DNA of 64,000 bases from Maratus speciosus (lineage: Eukaryota > Arthropoda > Arachnida > Araneae > Salticidae): contig OZ010800.1 of assembly GCA_963932465.1 (NCBI GenBank), forward strand, positions 95,437,307-95,501,306. The letters are read 5' to 3'. The notes below the pieces were generated by a model that did no database searches, had not been told where the DNA came from, and saw nothing but the letters and a program-made list of their open reading frames with translations. A program made the position numbers and the translations under genes. Shown here piece by piece: positions 35,645 through 46,479 of this stretch. Position 1 is the stretch's first letter. Each line of letters begins with the position of its first letter.

Positions 35645-36450
35645 AAGTCAGAACTTTTACATCAAACGTCACAAATGATGTGCGTTCGTACTATAACTAG
35701 TTTTATAGATATTCAGATCTTGGTGCAATAGGTGTTGCACTCTTTTACAAAAATGCATGAATACCAAATACATTACAATTATATACGTTAAATTCAGTAA
35801 TACGGAAATAATGTAAGTCCGTCATAAATAGGACGGAATCAACACTTATAGAATCATTACTTATCATAGAATATCATTGAATTAATTACGAATGTTAAGA
35901 TATAATAGAATGAAGAAAACTTTTATTTATATCTTTTTAAGTTTTGATTTCATTTTCATAAAATTTGAAATGACTCGACAAAATTCTGCAACGATTATAT
36001 ATGAGGACCCCAGAAGACAAGGGTTATAAGCGACAAAATTGTAAAAAATGAACTAAGTGCACAGACGACATGGAAATATGCTTTTTTCATTTCAGGTAAT
36101 GAAATATAAGTGATTTTCTAATTATGTGTTGTGTTTTAGAGATCAACCACTTTTGCCGAATAATGATCAGTATTGATTAATTATAAATTTAAATAAAATT
36201 CACTCTACTTTTTTTCATATTTACTGAAATTAGAGTTTAAAAACCATTTTAAAACAAACAGCAGTTTCCTATTTCAATTCAGTCAATTATTATTGATGTT
36301 CAATTTTAACGTCAATTATCTTTGGACTCAATTTACTCAAAATCGAAATTTTCTCACTTGTACCTCTTGGCTGATGTCCTCATACATTAAGTTTTAAACT
36401 ATTCGGTTGGGTAGATTTTACGCTGTTAAAAGCGGACAGACAGACAGACA
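35645..36450 (-). repeat. Dispersed repeat, copy X, interrupted by a miniature element
   Basis: On the minus strand this reads as the repeat at 54,000-54,450: CCAACCGAAT, ATAATCGTTGCAGAATTTTG, TGACTCGACAAAATTC inverted, then the GATATC/ACGTCC region and TAGTACGAACG. Copy X is split by 36,003-36,381. It ends in GACAGACAGACAGAC at about 36,434-36,450. No gene seen; an ATG frame at 35,491-35,700 is unrelated. Confidence 0.7.
36003..36381. mobile_element. GAGGAC-ended miniature element
   Basis: GAGGACCCCAGAAG at the left and GAGGACATCAGCCAAG on the other strand at the right bound 379 bases. Removing it restores the dispersed repeat to the uninterrupted form seen at about 54,105-54,135. No coding. 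Confidence 0.55.
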
Positions 36451-36451
36451 T

Positions 36452-37110
36452 ACGGCCGTACGAGAGGACGACTATAGGAGCTACGTAAATATACAATTAC
36501 GAACGCACCTAGAAATGGAAAACATAACAGAAAGCGCGTGTAGCTTAGCGCATTAAATCCATTCATAAAAATAAAACTAAATACAGCTTTCTAGGGTTTC
36601 AGATGTTTCAATCTGGAGTTTAAGATCCAGAATGCCTGTTTATCTCTCCTAAACAAAACTTATCTTTAAAATAAGATAAATTGAGATTTACTACATTGAC
36701 AAAATTGAAGATTTTCAGAAACAAATTATCTAAAATTAGATTTTCTTTTGACATTAAAGATTATTTCTTGATATGTTTCTCAAAAAGTTTAGGAAAGCAG
36801 ACAAGTTCTATAAATAATATAATGCCTTTAAAGAATAAAGTTATTTATATGTCAGATAAAACTAAAGATCCCCACTCTTTTCTTTTATTTTAAAAGTGCT
36901 ATTTTTAATGCTGAGAACTGTTTACGTTGCATCATTTTTAATATATTGCTTGAAATATTATATTTGTTAACTTTTGAAACGTAAAATCATTAATCTTTCT
37001 TATTACATGTCTGACCTATATTATGTCCTTTTCTTCTTTCTGGTAATAGAATACAATTTGTTTTTCTACAGTTCCATTAGAAATAATTTAATGCAGTTAA
37101 AGATTCCAAT
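36452..37110. other. AT-rich spacer, no gene seen
   Basis: A 70-residue frame at 36,681-36,893 has no family signature. Confidence 0.35.
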
Positions 37111-37114
37111 TTAA

Positions 37115-37835
37115 GGGGGTCTAGGACACATGTAAAAATAATTTTTATTTATTGAGTTAAAATTTTGAATTTTTTGTGATGGTTAACCATATCATTTATA
37201 AACAATATCACATGATAAAATTCTCATACTTTTTTTTTATTTTAAAACTTAAAATTTGCTAAAAAAGTGGTATAATTTAAGATCGTTATAACTCAAAATA
37301 TTATTTCTAGAATTTCAATTTTTTTTTTCATTTAAATAAACAGAAATATGAAAGTTTTAATTTTGATTCAGCATTTTCAAAAATATTAATTTTAAAAAAT
37401 AAAAAATATTTAAAGTAAAAATTTAAAAAAAAATGATGTAACTTTTTTTAAAATCATATTTTCAAAAGTAAATAATTTTTTTTTCAAATATGCAGAATCA
37501 AAATTAAAGTAAAACATTTGAAAAATACATGTTCCAAGTTTTAACTATTTACCTTTAACGGTTCTTAGTTTATATCAATTTAAATACGAGAAATAATGAA
37601 ATAAGAAATCATGGAAAAAAACCGCATTTTCCCAAGGAGTTGTTTCCATGACAACCATTACTTGAAAGCTAGATTTTGAAAACAAACCAAAACGAAAGAA
37701 TTAACATTTCTTTTTTTAATGATAGAAACATGATTTAAACTTCATTTTAAACAGAAAAGAAAACAGAGAAAATTTTAATGCAATACATTTTTTTTTCTTT
37801 TAGAAAATTTGAAGATTTTTGTGTCTTGGACCCCC
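37115..37835. mobile_element. TTAA-flanked GGGGGTC-ended element
   Basis: TTAA at 37,111-37,114 and 37,836-37,839. Left terminus GGGGGTCTAGGACACA; right terminus on the other strand GGGGGTCCAAGACACA, a 16-base TIR with two mismatches. The 721-base interior is A/T homopolymer-rich with no gene. A TTAA duplication fits piggyBac or Kolobok-type elements; I cannot decide which. Confidence 0.7.
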
Positions 37836-37839
37836 TTAA

Positions 37840-38890
37840 GCAAAAGAAATGTTAACATGTAGGGTAACATAGTAGCATCTAAGATATGTATTTAAGTCAG
37901 CCAAAAACACCCAAACAGCCAAAATGCATATAATCACAGAATTTTGACAGAGTTTCTCACCAAGCAAAAGAAACAACAATGCAATGAGACGTAAGTGAAA
38001 GGAATTTCCACAAATTGATGCCAAACGATTTTACAAAAAAATTTAGTAATCTGTCTAGTTTATATTTTGCGGACTGACCAAAACGAGATTTTGAAATTTC
38101 TATGCCTCGCGTTCTATTTATCGGGAGAAACAAAATTCTTGTTTCTATGGAATTGACGTACCAAATGACTAAGAAAGCAAAAGTAAAGCGGAAGCTGACG
38201 AATAGGTTTTCAGTAAATGCAATTTTAAAAGTACAGTTTTGCGCACTTTTTAAATTATTGTTCAGACCAAAAACTGTTGGCAGGGCTACAACGATGTGTA
38301 ATTAGCGTATTTTTACGCGGTTTGCTGCATTTGAAAGACAAAATAAAAGGAAACATTTGAATGCCTTAAAAATTTGCTTTTCACAGTAGGTACTGCAAAT
38401 ATCCTTCCTAATTTTACGTTAAAATATATTCAGGTTGATCTATTCCAATAATGGGACTTTGGGCATATCGATTAACACCTGCATAAGCGAGCATGCCCTG
38501 TGAACCTCATAAAAACCTTGAATGTCAACACCAGTATTTTTGTACAGAAATATTCGCCTTATTTAATGACAGCATTTCAACGATTTAAAAACAAACAAAA
38601 TACAATGTGAAAATAGGTGTGCCAAATATGTAAAAGATTTTACACTAGGAAATTATGCCAGTAGCGAAAAGATTAAGAGTTACTGCAATTTACCTTTTTA
38701 TAATTCGTCACCACCAATTTTTTGGCACATTTATTTGCACTTTGGCATGCATATTATGTCCAAATACTCTCTGCCCGAAAATGGAAAATTGGTATTTAGT
38801 TTCCCATAAAGCTCATATATAAGCATTATATATGAGCACAATCATATAAAGCGAGAGGTCATAGTGAATTCTGAATACATGAATTTTGAT
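37840..38890. other. Spacer with a perfect 12-bp palindrome
   Basis: GCTCATATATAA-GCA-TTATATATGAGC occupies 38,811-38,837, an AT-rich cruciform candidate. No gene recognised. Confidence 0.45.
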
Positions 38891-38904
38891 AATAATCCGT
38901 AAGG

Positions 38905-39180
38905 CATGGGGTGACGTCACGGCGACGTCGTTGTGAAATCACACTGTGATTGTGTGACCGTCGATGTGACGTCATAGTGACTAGAATGCGAGGTCGTTAT
39001 GGCCGTTTTAGAGGTCGTTTGTGACGTCACATTGGGACCACTCTGTGAAGTCACGGTGTGACAAATTTGTGAAAAGTGTGTCATTTGTGACTATTTTGGC
39101 ATTAACTTTGTGACGAACCTGTGACGAAAGCGACAATGCTTTGAAGTCACACTGTGACCAATTTGTGAAATATGTGTCAT
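38905..39180. repeat. Repeat rich in TGACGTCA palindromes
   Basis: GGTGACGTCACGG, GTGACGTCATAGTGAC and TTGTGACGTCACATTG, plus half-sites such as TGTGACGAAC and GTGTGACC, recur in about 280 bases. The left boundary GGCATGGGGTGACGTCACGG resembles, in inverted orientation, the end of the similar block at 44,330-44,625. Confidence 0.65.
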
Positions 39181-39268
39181 TTGTGACGAACTTGTCATAA
39201 ACACAGTGGTTTCAAATGAAAATCAAATTTCAAATCAATTGCTTAAAAGACGCAAATAGTGAAAAAGA

Positions 39269-39338
39269 TTCCATGCTGGGACTCGAACCCGGGCCATCAG
39301 TACACTCACTGACATTCTACCAACTAAATCACATGGAA
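39269..39338 (-). tRNA. tRNA-like unit, probable pseudogene (inverted partner)
   Basis: On the minus strand this gives a 7-bp acceptor stem TTCCATG/CATGGAA (one wobble), D arm, the anticodon stem TCAGT/ACTGA and a T arm CCGGG-TTCGAGT-CCCAG. The anticodon loop has six bases instead of seven. Internal A and B boxes are present and a T5 stretch follows the 3' end. It is embedded in a longer repeat, shared with 39,581-39,790, that includes 40-50 bases of common upstream sequence. Likely a pseudo-tRNA or the head of a tRNA-derived repeat. Confidence 0.6.
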
Positions 39339-39625
39339 CGATACCCAGTCTGGAAAATTTCTCACTATTACATGTTGGCAAGGCAATGAAAATCAAATTT
39401 CAAATTAATTGCTTAAAAGGCAATTTTAATTTGAAATGTTGTATACAAGGCGAATGTTTCTCCCTGGAAAAATTTCCAATTATTAATATAGTTTCAATCG
39501 ATGCTGGATTTAATTAAGTTTCGTGTTTACCACATGTCGGTGGCTCACGATAAATATTCCATCTTGTTCTGCGTTTGTAGCCTTGCCAGCATGTAATAGT
39601 GAGACATTTTACAGGCTGGGCGTCG

Positions 39626-39696
39626 TTCCATGTGGTTTAGTTGGTAGAATGTCAGTGTGCTATACTGATGACCCGGGTTCGAGTCCCGGCATGGGA
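39626..39696 (+). tRNA. tRNA-like gene with anticodon GCT (cloverleaf intact)
   Basis: The 71 bases fold as a full cloverleaf. Acceptor TTCCATG pairs with CATGGGA (one G-T). The D stem is GTTT/GAAT with loop AGTTGGTA. Anticodon stem TCAGT/ACTGA is perfect, with loop GTGCTAT (T at 33, anticodon GCT). T stem CCGGG/CCCGG is perfect, with loop TTCGAGT. A T5 pol III stop begins at 39,699. GCT would read serine AGC/AGT, but animal cytosolic tRNA-Ser has a long variable arm and this has four bases. It is therefore more likely a tRNA-derived repeat than a working tRNA-Ser. B box is GGTTCGAGTCC. Confidence 0.6.
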
Positions 39697-40329
39697 TCTT
39701 TTTCACTATGTTGGCCTTTGCTCCTTTTAAGCAATTAATTTGATATTTGATTTTCATTTGAAATATTGTATATAAGGCGAATGATTCTCTCTGGAAAATT
39801 TTCTAAGTATTAACACAGCGATGAATTTTAAAATAAACTTTTGCTGTAAATATAAAATCTTATCTTTTTACCGTAATTTTTAGCAAAATATCGCTATTTT
39901 GGAGTCCTATTCTTCTAAAACATTTTAAATTTTTCCACTTAAAAAACAATGCTTATCAACTGACATATTTTTTTATTAAGTTCTATGCTTGACATTGAGT
40001 TCAACAAATTTGATATTTAGAATGTGTAAGTTTTTTAATTTGTTGTGATTTGTCATTGCTTTATTAAATATGAACATGTAGATTAACGGATATTAATACA
40101 ACTATTATTTATAGAGCGGCATGATAAGCGATATATAATTAAATTTTTTATTCCCGTGTATATTGTATTTTGTGAATATGAGCTAAATAGATTTGGTATG
40201 TTTTATAGGAAAAGACTCATCTGGGAAATAGAAAAAAAAACGAGTAAGAAAAATCATGCGTTAAGCATAGATTATAAAATACTTTCCAACACTTTCTGAA
40301 TGCTTTAACAAGGCATCGTAATTTAGGGA

Positions 40330-41990
40330 AATGACGTAAATAAGATAACTAAGTAAACCTTTTAGAAAACGCATAAAACATTTGAAAAACTGATTTCAGC
40401 AGTTACCGTCCATAGCCAAATATGTTTTCCAATTCTTTTGAACAGCCCTGTATTTGATCTGTAGGTTGATACACTGAAAAAAATGAAGTACTCAAAAATG
40501 AGTAAACCGACGTACTCATATCGAATTGAATATTTTTGGATCAAAAATGAACCTATGTTTTATCTATTTTGAAACATCACATGTTATCAAACACAAACAA
40601 ATGAATAGTTTTGTACCCTGTAATGGTTCATTTCATTTATAGCGGCATAAATGATGTTTATTAATGTAAATATTAAATTATGCACAGCATTTTAAAAATA
40701 ATTTTAAAGTGCTTGGAAATAATGCTCTTGTCATAAAAATATTCGATTTGAGTATCTTGATAAGAATTTTGCTATTTTTCTTAATAAATAATCAGTTAAA
40801 CATTTCTTGTTAAGAACTTTGAACGGGAAATAAATGTCAGTACATTTTTACTTTAAATTTTAGGGGGGTTTTTTGGGGGGGGGGCAGTACATAACAATTC
40901 ATATTTGATCACAACCATGGAATAAAAAATGAGTACATGTGTTTCTCAACTTTGAGTACATTTGGATCGGAGCTATTTTGAGTATGTGACGCATTTAAAA
41001 TTGAGTACGTTTTACTCAATTTCGAGTACCCATTTTTTTAAGTGTATATATACTATATAATGGGAAAATTTAGTTTAGCAAGAAAACGCCTAACAGGTTG
41101 AAATTCTTTTTCAGCAATTTATACTAATGTATGGAAACATACTTGAATACTTTTGTGCAACCCTGTAGTTTACCTAGAATCTTTATTACACCATACTATT
41201 TAGTTAAAATTTAATTCAAACTAAGACACTCTTAAAACTGCTGAAATCACATTTCCAGAAATTATAATATATAGACGGTCATGTATCCAATTCTTTACGT
41301 GACCCTGTATATCATTTTATCTATATTCTACAAACATTTCTTGGTAAATTAAATGCAGTTCAGCAAAAAAAAGCATAACTCATTTAAAAACCACCTTTAA
41401 GCAATTTGCGCCCATACCCAGTAATCCTTACGAATACTTTTGTATAGCCTTGTATAGGAATTATAGCATTTATATACACCATATACTATGCATAAATATA
41501 GTGAATCATAAAAGCGCATATCATAATTAAAAATACATTTCCAGCAATCATCGCTAATGAACAGTACTTCGGATACAATATAGTATCTGAAATATTTTGT
41601 GTGTCCCTGTAAATGCTATATACGTATTATTCGTATTATACATGAAATAATTTATAGAATGTAAACCTCAGAGACATATATCAATTTGATTATATATGAA
41701 ATAGATTAACATAATTAAAGTATGCCGCAAACAATTCCCTCCACCCCTATATCTTTATGTATTTGAATTCATTTTTTAGCCCTGTAAATTAACAATAACT
41801 ATTCTTTGCATCGCATAGTCAACAGAATGCATATTTTAGTGCACTTAATAAATGCATATAAATTTTATTATGTTTGAAAGCGTGCGTAAAATCATTAAAA
41901 ATCATTTGAAACGATTTTTCCCATAGGCCTTAATGTAACGGAAAATTTTTGGCTGTCCCTGTAAATGAACAAAGCATGCTACAAACTTCA
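40330..41990 (+). repeat. Degenerate tandem array with CCCTGTA anchor
   Basis: A phrase ending in CCCTGTA or CCTTGTA recurs at 40,446, 41,161, 41,303, 41,448, 41,605, 41,780 and 41,957. It is preceded in each unit by a CAGCAATT or AAACAATT-like segment and a TTTTGT-like segment. Spacing is about 142-177 bases once the 575 bases of the inserted miniature are removed from the first interval. The array ends in a GGACAGACGGAGAGACA stretch at 42,070-42,090. Confidence 0.6.
40472..41044. mobile_element. TA-flanked miniature with CACTGAAAAAAATG ends and TGAGTAC words
   Basis: TA lies at 40,470-40,471 and 41,045-41,046. Left end CACTGAAAAAAATGAAGTAC, then TCAAAAATGAGTAAAC. Right end on the other strand CACTTAAAAAAATGGGTACT, then CGAAATTGAGTAAAAC. 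The word TGAGTA/TACTCA recurs near both ends (about 40,488, 40,496, 40,511, 40,929, 40,952, 40,978, 41,002, 41,014 and 41,025). It interrupts the tandem array 40,330-41,990. A poly-G run is at 40,862-40,884. 573 bases, no gene. Confidence 0.78.
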
Positions 41991-42089
41991 TGACAAATAG
42001 GTATCGTGCTATGGTAAACGTCAATAACATCCAAAAATTTCGAGAGTTAGAGTGCGGACAGTCTGCTAGACGGACAGACGGAGAGACAA

Positions 42090-43380
42090 ACCTAAGTCAT
42101 AAGCACTTTTCAACCTGTGTCCTATATTATGTATCCTGTATTATATGAACTTTTAAAAAATATATACTAAAGCAGTTTAATCTATAACTTCCTATCAGGC
42201 ATGAAAAACACTTTATTTCAATGCTTAAATATCATATTTTACTTTTTAGTGCCGATAATTACGTGTATCATAAACGTAGAAAATGAATTTACAATAGAAG
42301 AAAATTTAATAACCGATTCAGAATGTCTATAATTAAATGTTTGATTAAAATCACAAGCAGAAAAATGCTTACATACAATTAAAAAAAATAAATATACCAA
42401 TTTGAAAAACACTAAATATAATAATTAGTATTTATAATTGTACTATTAAACAACAGCAAACTACAATAGATAAATTAAATGCATTATTAGATTTAACAAT
42501 ATCTCAAAAATATTTCCATATGGTATAAGGAATTCTTATTATTTTATAATTTTGGCAAATGTTAAATCTGAAAACATTTGTTTCAAGATTTAGGATTTTA
42601 AAAGATAATTTAAAATATTATTAGCACTAAAAGAAAATTCTTCCTTTCAAATGTTTCACTACTGTAATATGTAAAAGTACATTTTCCCAGTATAATGATA
42701 ATTTCTAATCTGAAACAGTTTCGTAATCTCATGATAATCGAACATCATATTTAACCTCAAAATAATAATAACTATAAGCGTTAGTAATCAAAAAATAGTA
42801 AGAAGCCGATAAAATAATTCCAAATCATTGTCGTTCCATACATTTTCAATCTCAAGTAAGAGTAACTTAATGTTTATATTAATTCCAGTATGAATGTAGG
42901 CATAAATCAGTCTTTGCGCAGTTTTTTTTTTTTTTTTTTCAAGCGATGGCAGATTAAGATATTTTTCTTTACAGTTATCGAATTGGAAAATATCGCTTCT
43001 GACAGTTAAAGATCAGTCTCTTACAAATATAACATAAAACTATTTAACTCATAATATACAAATCAGGAACAAAATATTTAAATTAAATAACACTTACATA
43101 TACGTTCCATTAATATCCGTGTATCCCAAAATGGTCATTTCCTTATCTTAAAGTGTTGTAGACGTGGTGATGTTCTATAAACAGTGAACTATTTCCCGCG
43201 TCTTCTCATAGTTATTTTTCTGTGGGCAGACGATTTTCAAGCAGATGGTCTGTTACAGATTATTTGTTTTTGTATACAAGAAATATAGAACTTCAATGCG
43301 CAGTAATTTTCTGAAAGTATCGTTAATTAAAATTTTGTATTTGAAGAAATGTCCAATGTATTTAACCTTTTCTTTTTATC
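42090..43380. other. AT-rich spacer, no gene seen
   Basis: A run of about 20 T ends at 42,940. Short frames only. Confidence 0.4.
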
Positions 43381-43386
43381 CGTACC

Positions 43387-43554
43387 CAGGGCTCTCACCG
43401 TTCCTAAAATTTTCGCACTTTGCTACCAGTATCTTACATAAGAATTCTTCTTGGTACATTCCTTTAACATCCATAATAGAACTATGCAACAAAGATTATC
43501 GTTTTTATTTAGTGGTAGCAAAGTACGAAAATTTTAGGAACGGTGCGATCCCTG
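43387..43554. mobile_element. hAT-like miniature, CAGGG ends
   Basis: CAGGGCTCTCACCGTTCC at the left and CAGGGATCGCACCGTTCC on the other strand at the right, with the inverted match continuing through CTAAAATTTTCG and TTTGCTACCA for about 40 bases. CGTACC is repeated directly at both sides (43,381-43,386 and 43,555-43,560). CAG(G)G termini are typical of hAT, although hAT duplications are usually 8 bases and I see only six. The 119-residue frame that spans it (43,245-43,604) is a by-product. Confidence 0.75.
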
Positions 43555-43560
43555 CGTACC

Positions 43561-44320
43561 AAGTAATTCAAGTTAAAATGTACTGTAAAGTTCCTTTTTT
43601 CTAAATAATTATGATAATAATATTCATAATTAGAGTTTATTAGATAAAACATTGTTTAAATTTTTAAAAGGTGCTAAAATAAATTTAATGGTAATAACGA
43701 TTTTTATATAATTTTCTTTTTTTTTTAAGTAAAGTTTGTTTTGCACAAATTTTGTATATTTCTTTTATTTTCGGAAAATGCTAATTTTATTTAAAAAGTC
43801 TGAAAGAAGTAGAATTTATGACTTGAATACAAATTATAAAAATATTCTAAAGCAATTAATGCATAGATGACTAAACTCTGAAGACTCTTTCTACGTGCTC
43901 ATTAAAAGGTGCAGATTTAACTGTAATAGAAAATTTTTAGTTTGAAACCACAGAAGTGTTTCGAATAATTCTGGTCGGTAAAAAAAGAAAGAAATAAATA
44001 AATTTCCTCCCAGCAAACTAAATATGTAAAGTGTATAAATTTAATATTCCTACTTCTAAATATATTATCCAAATGCTAGATAAAATTGAAATCATGAAAA
44101 AGTATACATTCACTGTCTTAGATATCAAATTGATAAAATATAGCCTGAAAATTTAGTTTATTAATGCTTGTATCGTGCACTTTATTTATTACCCCCCCCC
44201 CTCCCCTTTAGTGACAGAATTTACCATTTGCTATCCACTAATATATTTTCATTCCTTATGCCGCTGTAACTCGTGACTGTTTAAAATATTTCTCTTCATT
44301 TTCAAAGATTTTTGAAGTTC
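43561..44320. other. AT-rich spacer
   Basis: Poly-C at 44,192-44,207. Nothing else recognised. Confidence 0.4.
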
Positions 44321-44324
44321 ATAT

Positions 44325-44628
44325 TTTTGTCACACTGTGACTTACAATATAGTGGTTTTTCTGTCACATATGTGACGTGACGTACGGTACATAGCAGTGA
44401 CATAACAGTGACGTCACAATTTTTTTTTTAATTGCCAGAAAAATATAATTTTACAGTAAATAACATGTTTTGAAGAATTTTCGTAATTTTTTAAAGTTTT
44501 CTAAGAAGTTCACATCTCAGTCACAATGTGACATCACTGAGTGGTGGCATTTTGGTCACAGATGCGACGTGACCACAGTGACTTACAGTGACGTCACAAC
44601 GACGTCACCGTGACCATGCATGCTATGA
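44325..44628. repeat. Second TGACGTCA-rich repeat block
   Basis: GTCACACTGTGAC, GTGACGTGACGTA, CAGTGACGTCACAA (44,407 and 44,588) and ACGACGTCACCGTGACC are dense here. The right boundary, read on the other strand, resembles the left boundary of the block at 38,905. Confidence 0.6.
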
Positions 44629-45183
44629 GGGAAGAAATCTGTTTACAAAGTTTAGTGCAGGAACAGTCTCATATGAGTGAAACTAGCCTTTTATTCGTCT
44701 TTCGATTAACCAGTCATAGATAAGCTTAGTCGAAGAGTCTGTTGAGTCAGTGACAAATTCAGAAAAGTGATAGTACACACGTAAAATTCCGTCCATAACA
44801 CCGTTCACTTTTCAGAGATTTATTAAGAAAATTAACAAACTGCATCGCAGTGGGTTTTGCCCATGTCGAATTTTGGTCAGAAAAGAAACAAATAGTTCAA
44901 ATTTTCATTGAACTATTTTTTCCCCTAAAAATCAATGTATGAAGTTGTATGAAGCAAATTGCACTCCGAAACGATAATTGGTTCTGTTTCTATGAATTTA
45001 ATTTGAAATATAAACGAACTTGAAAAACACCCTATAATAAAATTAAGAAATTTCGCTATAGACAGCAATTTAGTTCTTTCATCAAAAATGCTGGGTATCT
45101 AATTCTACGCCAGAAGCGGGTTTTCAATCTTAAATTTGTACCATAAAAGTACAAATTTAGGGCAAATGTACAAGGCAGAATGT

Positions 45184-45340
45184 TTGTCGCCGATTACAAA
45201 ACATTCTGAATTTGTATGTGCAGAACCTGGTTATGTCCTAGGCACTTTTGGCCACTATTGCTGGTTTAACATATATTTAGTACTACAATTTCTGAATAAT
45301 AATATTCGTCTTATTTCGTCATAGGTTTTATGCGATTAAA
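45184..45340 (+). repeat. 157-bp direct repeat, copy 1
   Basis: From TTGTCGCCGATTACAAAACA to GTCATAGGTTTTATGCGATT, repeated at 45,720-45,876 with few changes. TTAAATTTGTACCATAAA also occurs just before (45,131) and just after (45,337) this copy. Confidence 0.85.
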
Positions 45341-45719
45341 TTTGTACCATAAACTCCTGTTGAATGCAACAGACATTTCTTGTTTTGTGTGAAATGCTAT
45401 CAAGTCACGAAACACGCTGGAAATATAAAGTAATCTGGTCATGACAATGACACGCTTATTCAGATGTGGGATATCAAGCTTAGTATAGATTAAATGTAAC
45501 TTTTCGAAACTTCCTGTTCTCTCTAATGCTAACATTTTCCTCACAAAACAAGATAAATTTGTTGAAAATGTCTTTCCAATATGTCCCTTTTTTAACGTTG
45601 TTGACGAAAACAGCGATTTGAATTGAAGTGTGGTAGGTGTGTTTTTGTTTCTATAAGTGATTTGAAACTTCTGATATTGCAACAAAATTTGACGTGCTTT
45701 GAATTACCGTCCTCTGAGC
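45341..45719 (-). repeat. Spacer between the direct repeats, related to 55.5-55.8 kb
   Basis: On the minus strand the segment around 45,375-45,420 resembles 55,700-55,760: a CGTGA(C/T)(G/T)T(G/T)ATA(G/A)CATTTC stretch followed by an AAAAC...TGTTGCAT stretch. The 124-residue minus-strand frame 45,311-45,685 and the 61-residue frame at 55,617-55,802 share FRDxIxF only because of this repeat. I do not call a gene. Confidence 0.45.
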
Positions 45720-45876
45720 TTGTCGCCGCTTACAAAACATTCTGAATTTGTATGTGCAGAACCTGGTTACGTCCTAGGCACTGTTGGCCACTATTGTTGG
45801 TTTAACAGATATTTAATAGTACAATTTCTGAATAATAATCTTCGTCTTATTTCGTCATAGGTTCTATGTGATTAAA
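45720..45876 (+). repeat. 157-bp direct repeat, copy 2
   Basis: Partner of 45,184-45,340, differing mainly by single substitutions. The arrangement (two direct repeats around 380 bases) superficially resembles a tiny LTR element, but no primer site or coding is visible. Confidence 0.85.
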
Positions 45877-46479
45877 CAAAGCACAGATAACTGTTCGGAA
45901 ACAGCGGTATTGAAAAAAATCGCGAAATTGATAACATTGGCCTGCAGTGCTTTGTTTTTAATCAGAACCTGTGTTTTGAGGAGGGGGGTTGTGGTATGTA
46001 TGTGTAGTTGGTTGAATCCAATGCTTTTTATACGAATATAGAAGATAAATAATTTACCAATTATTAATTAATTATGTTTAATTACATAATAATATTCTTT
46101 TATCTTTATTTGTACAAACATAATAAATTAATTAAAATGCATATTGTGTGAATTGCTGCATAAATTGTGAGGCAAAATTTCTTTGAATCAGAATCATCTT
46201 CAAATTACGGGCGTTACATTAATTATAATTAATTAGCTGTATAATAAATCTTTAGTGTTTAGGTTTATGTTCATCTGGTGAAACCTTATTATTCTCTCTC
46301 TTCTGTCTGTCTGTCTATCAGCACAGAATTCGTTCTCATAAATTGTATCTGAAACACGTGTGCAAGTTATATACTTGCAATTTTGTATACTGCAAAACTG
46401 TATAATGCAGTTTTTTATCTAGCTGTACAGAACCGATCGAAACCTCTGGTCATACGGCAAATCTTTTTTTTTTAAATCA
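45877..46479. other. AT-rich spacer, no gene seen
   Basis: CTGTCTGTCTGTCTATCAGC at 46,303-46,322 is a GACAGACAGACA-type patch on the other strand. Confidence 0.4.

Larger units (their letters stand above)
39190..39815. repeat. Inverted duplication carrying the two tRNA-like units
   Basis: CCTTGCCA(A/G)CATGTAATAGTGAG lies about 25 bases upstream of each tRNA-like unit (39,361-39,383 inverted and 39,581-39,603 direct). CTTTTAAGCAATT(A/G)ATTTGA lies downstream of each. The two arms face away from a centre at about 39,490. A further tail copy sits at 39,385-39,421. Shared 5' flanks argue for DNA duplication of a longer unit rather than retroposition from the tRNA start. Confidence 0.7.

Noticed and set aside
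43245..43604. 119-residue plus-strand frame
   Set aside because: It runs through a hAT-like miniature with inverted ends and has no family signature.
45311..45685. 124-residue minus-strand frame with FRDLIAF similar to a frame at 55.7 kb
   Set aside because: The similarity lies in a dispersed repeat, and neither frame has a recognisable domain or start context.
45184..45876. LTR retrotransposon with 157-bp LTRs
   Set aside because: No primer-binding site, polypurine tract, TG...CA ends or coding between the repeats.
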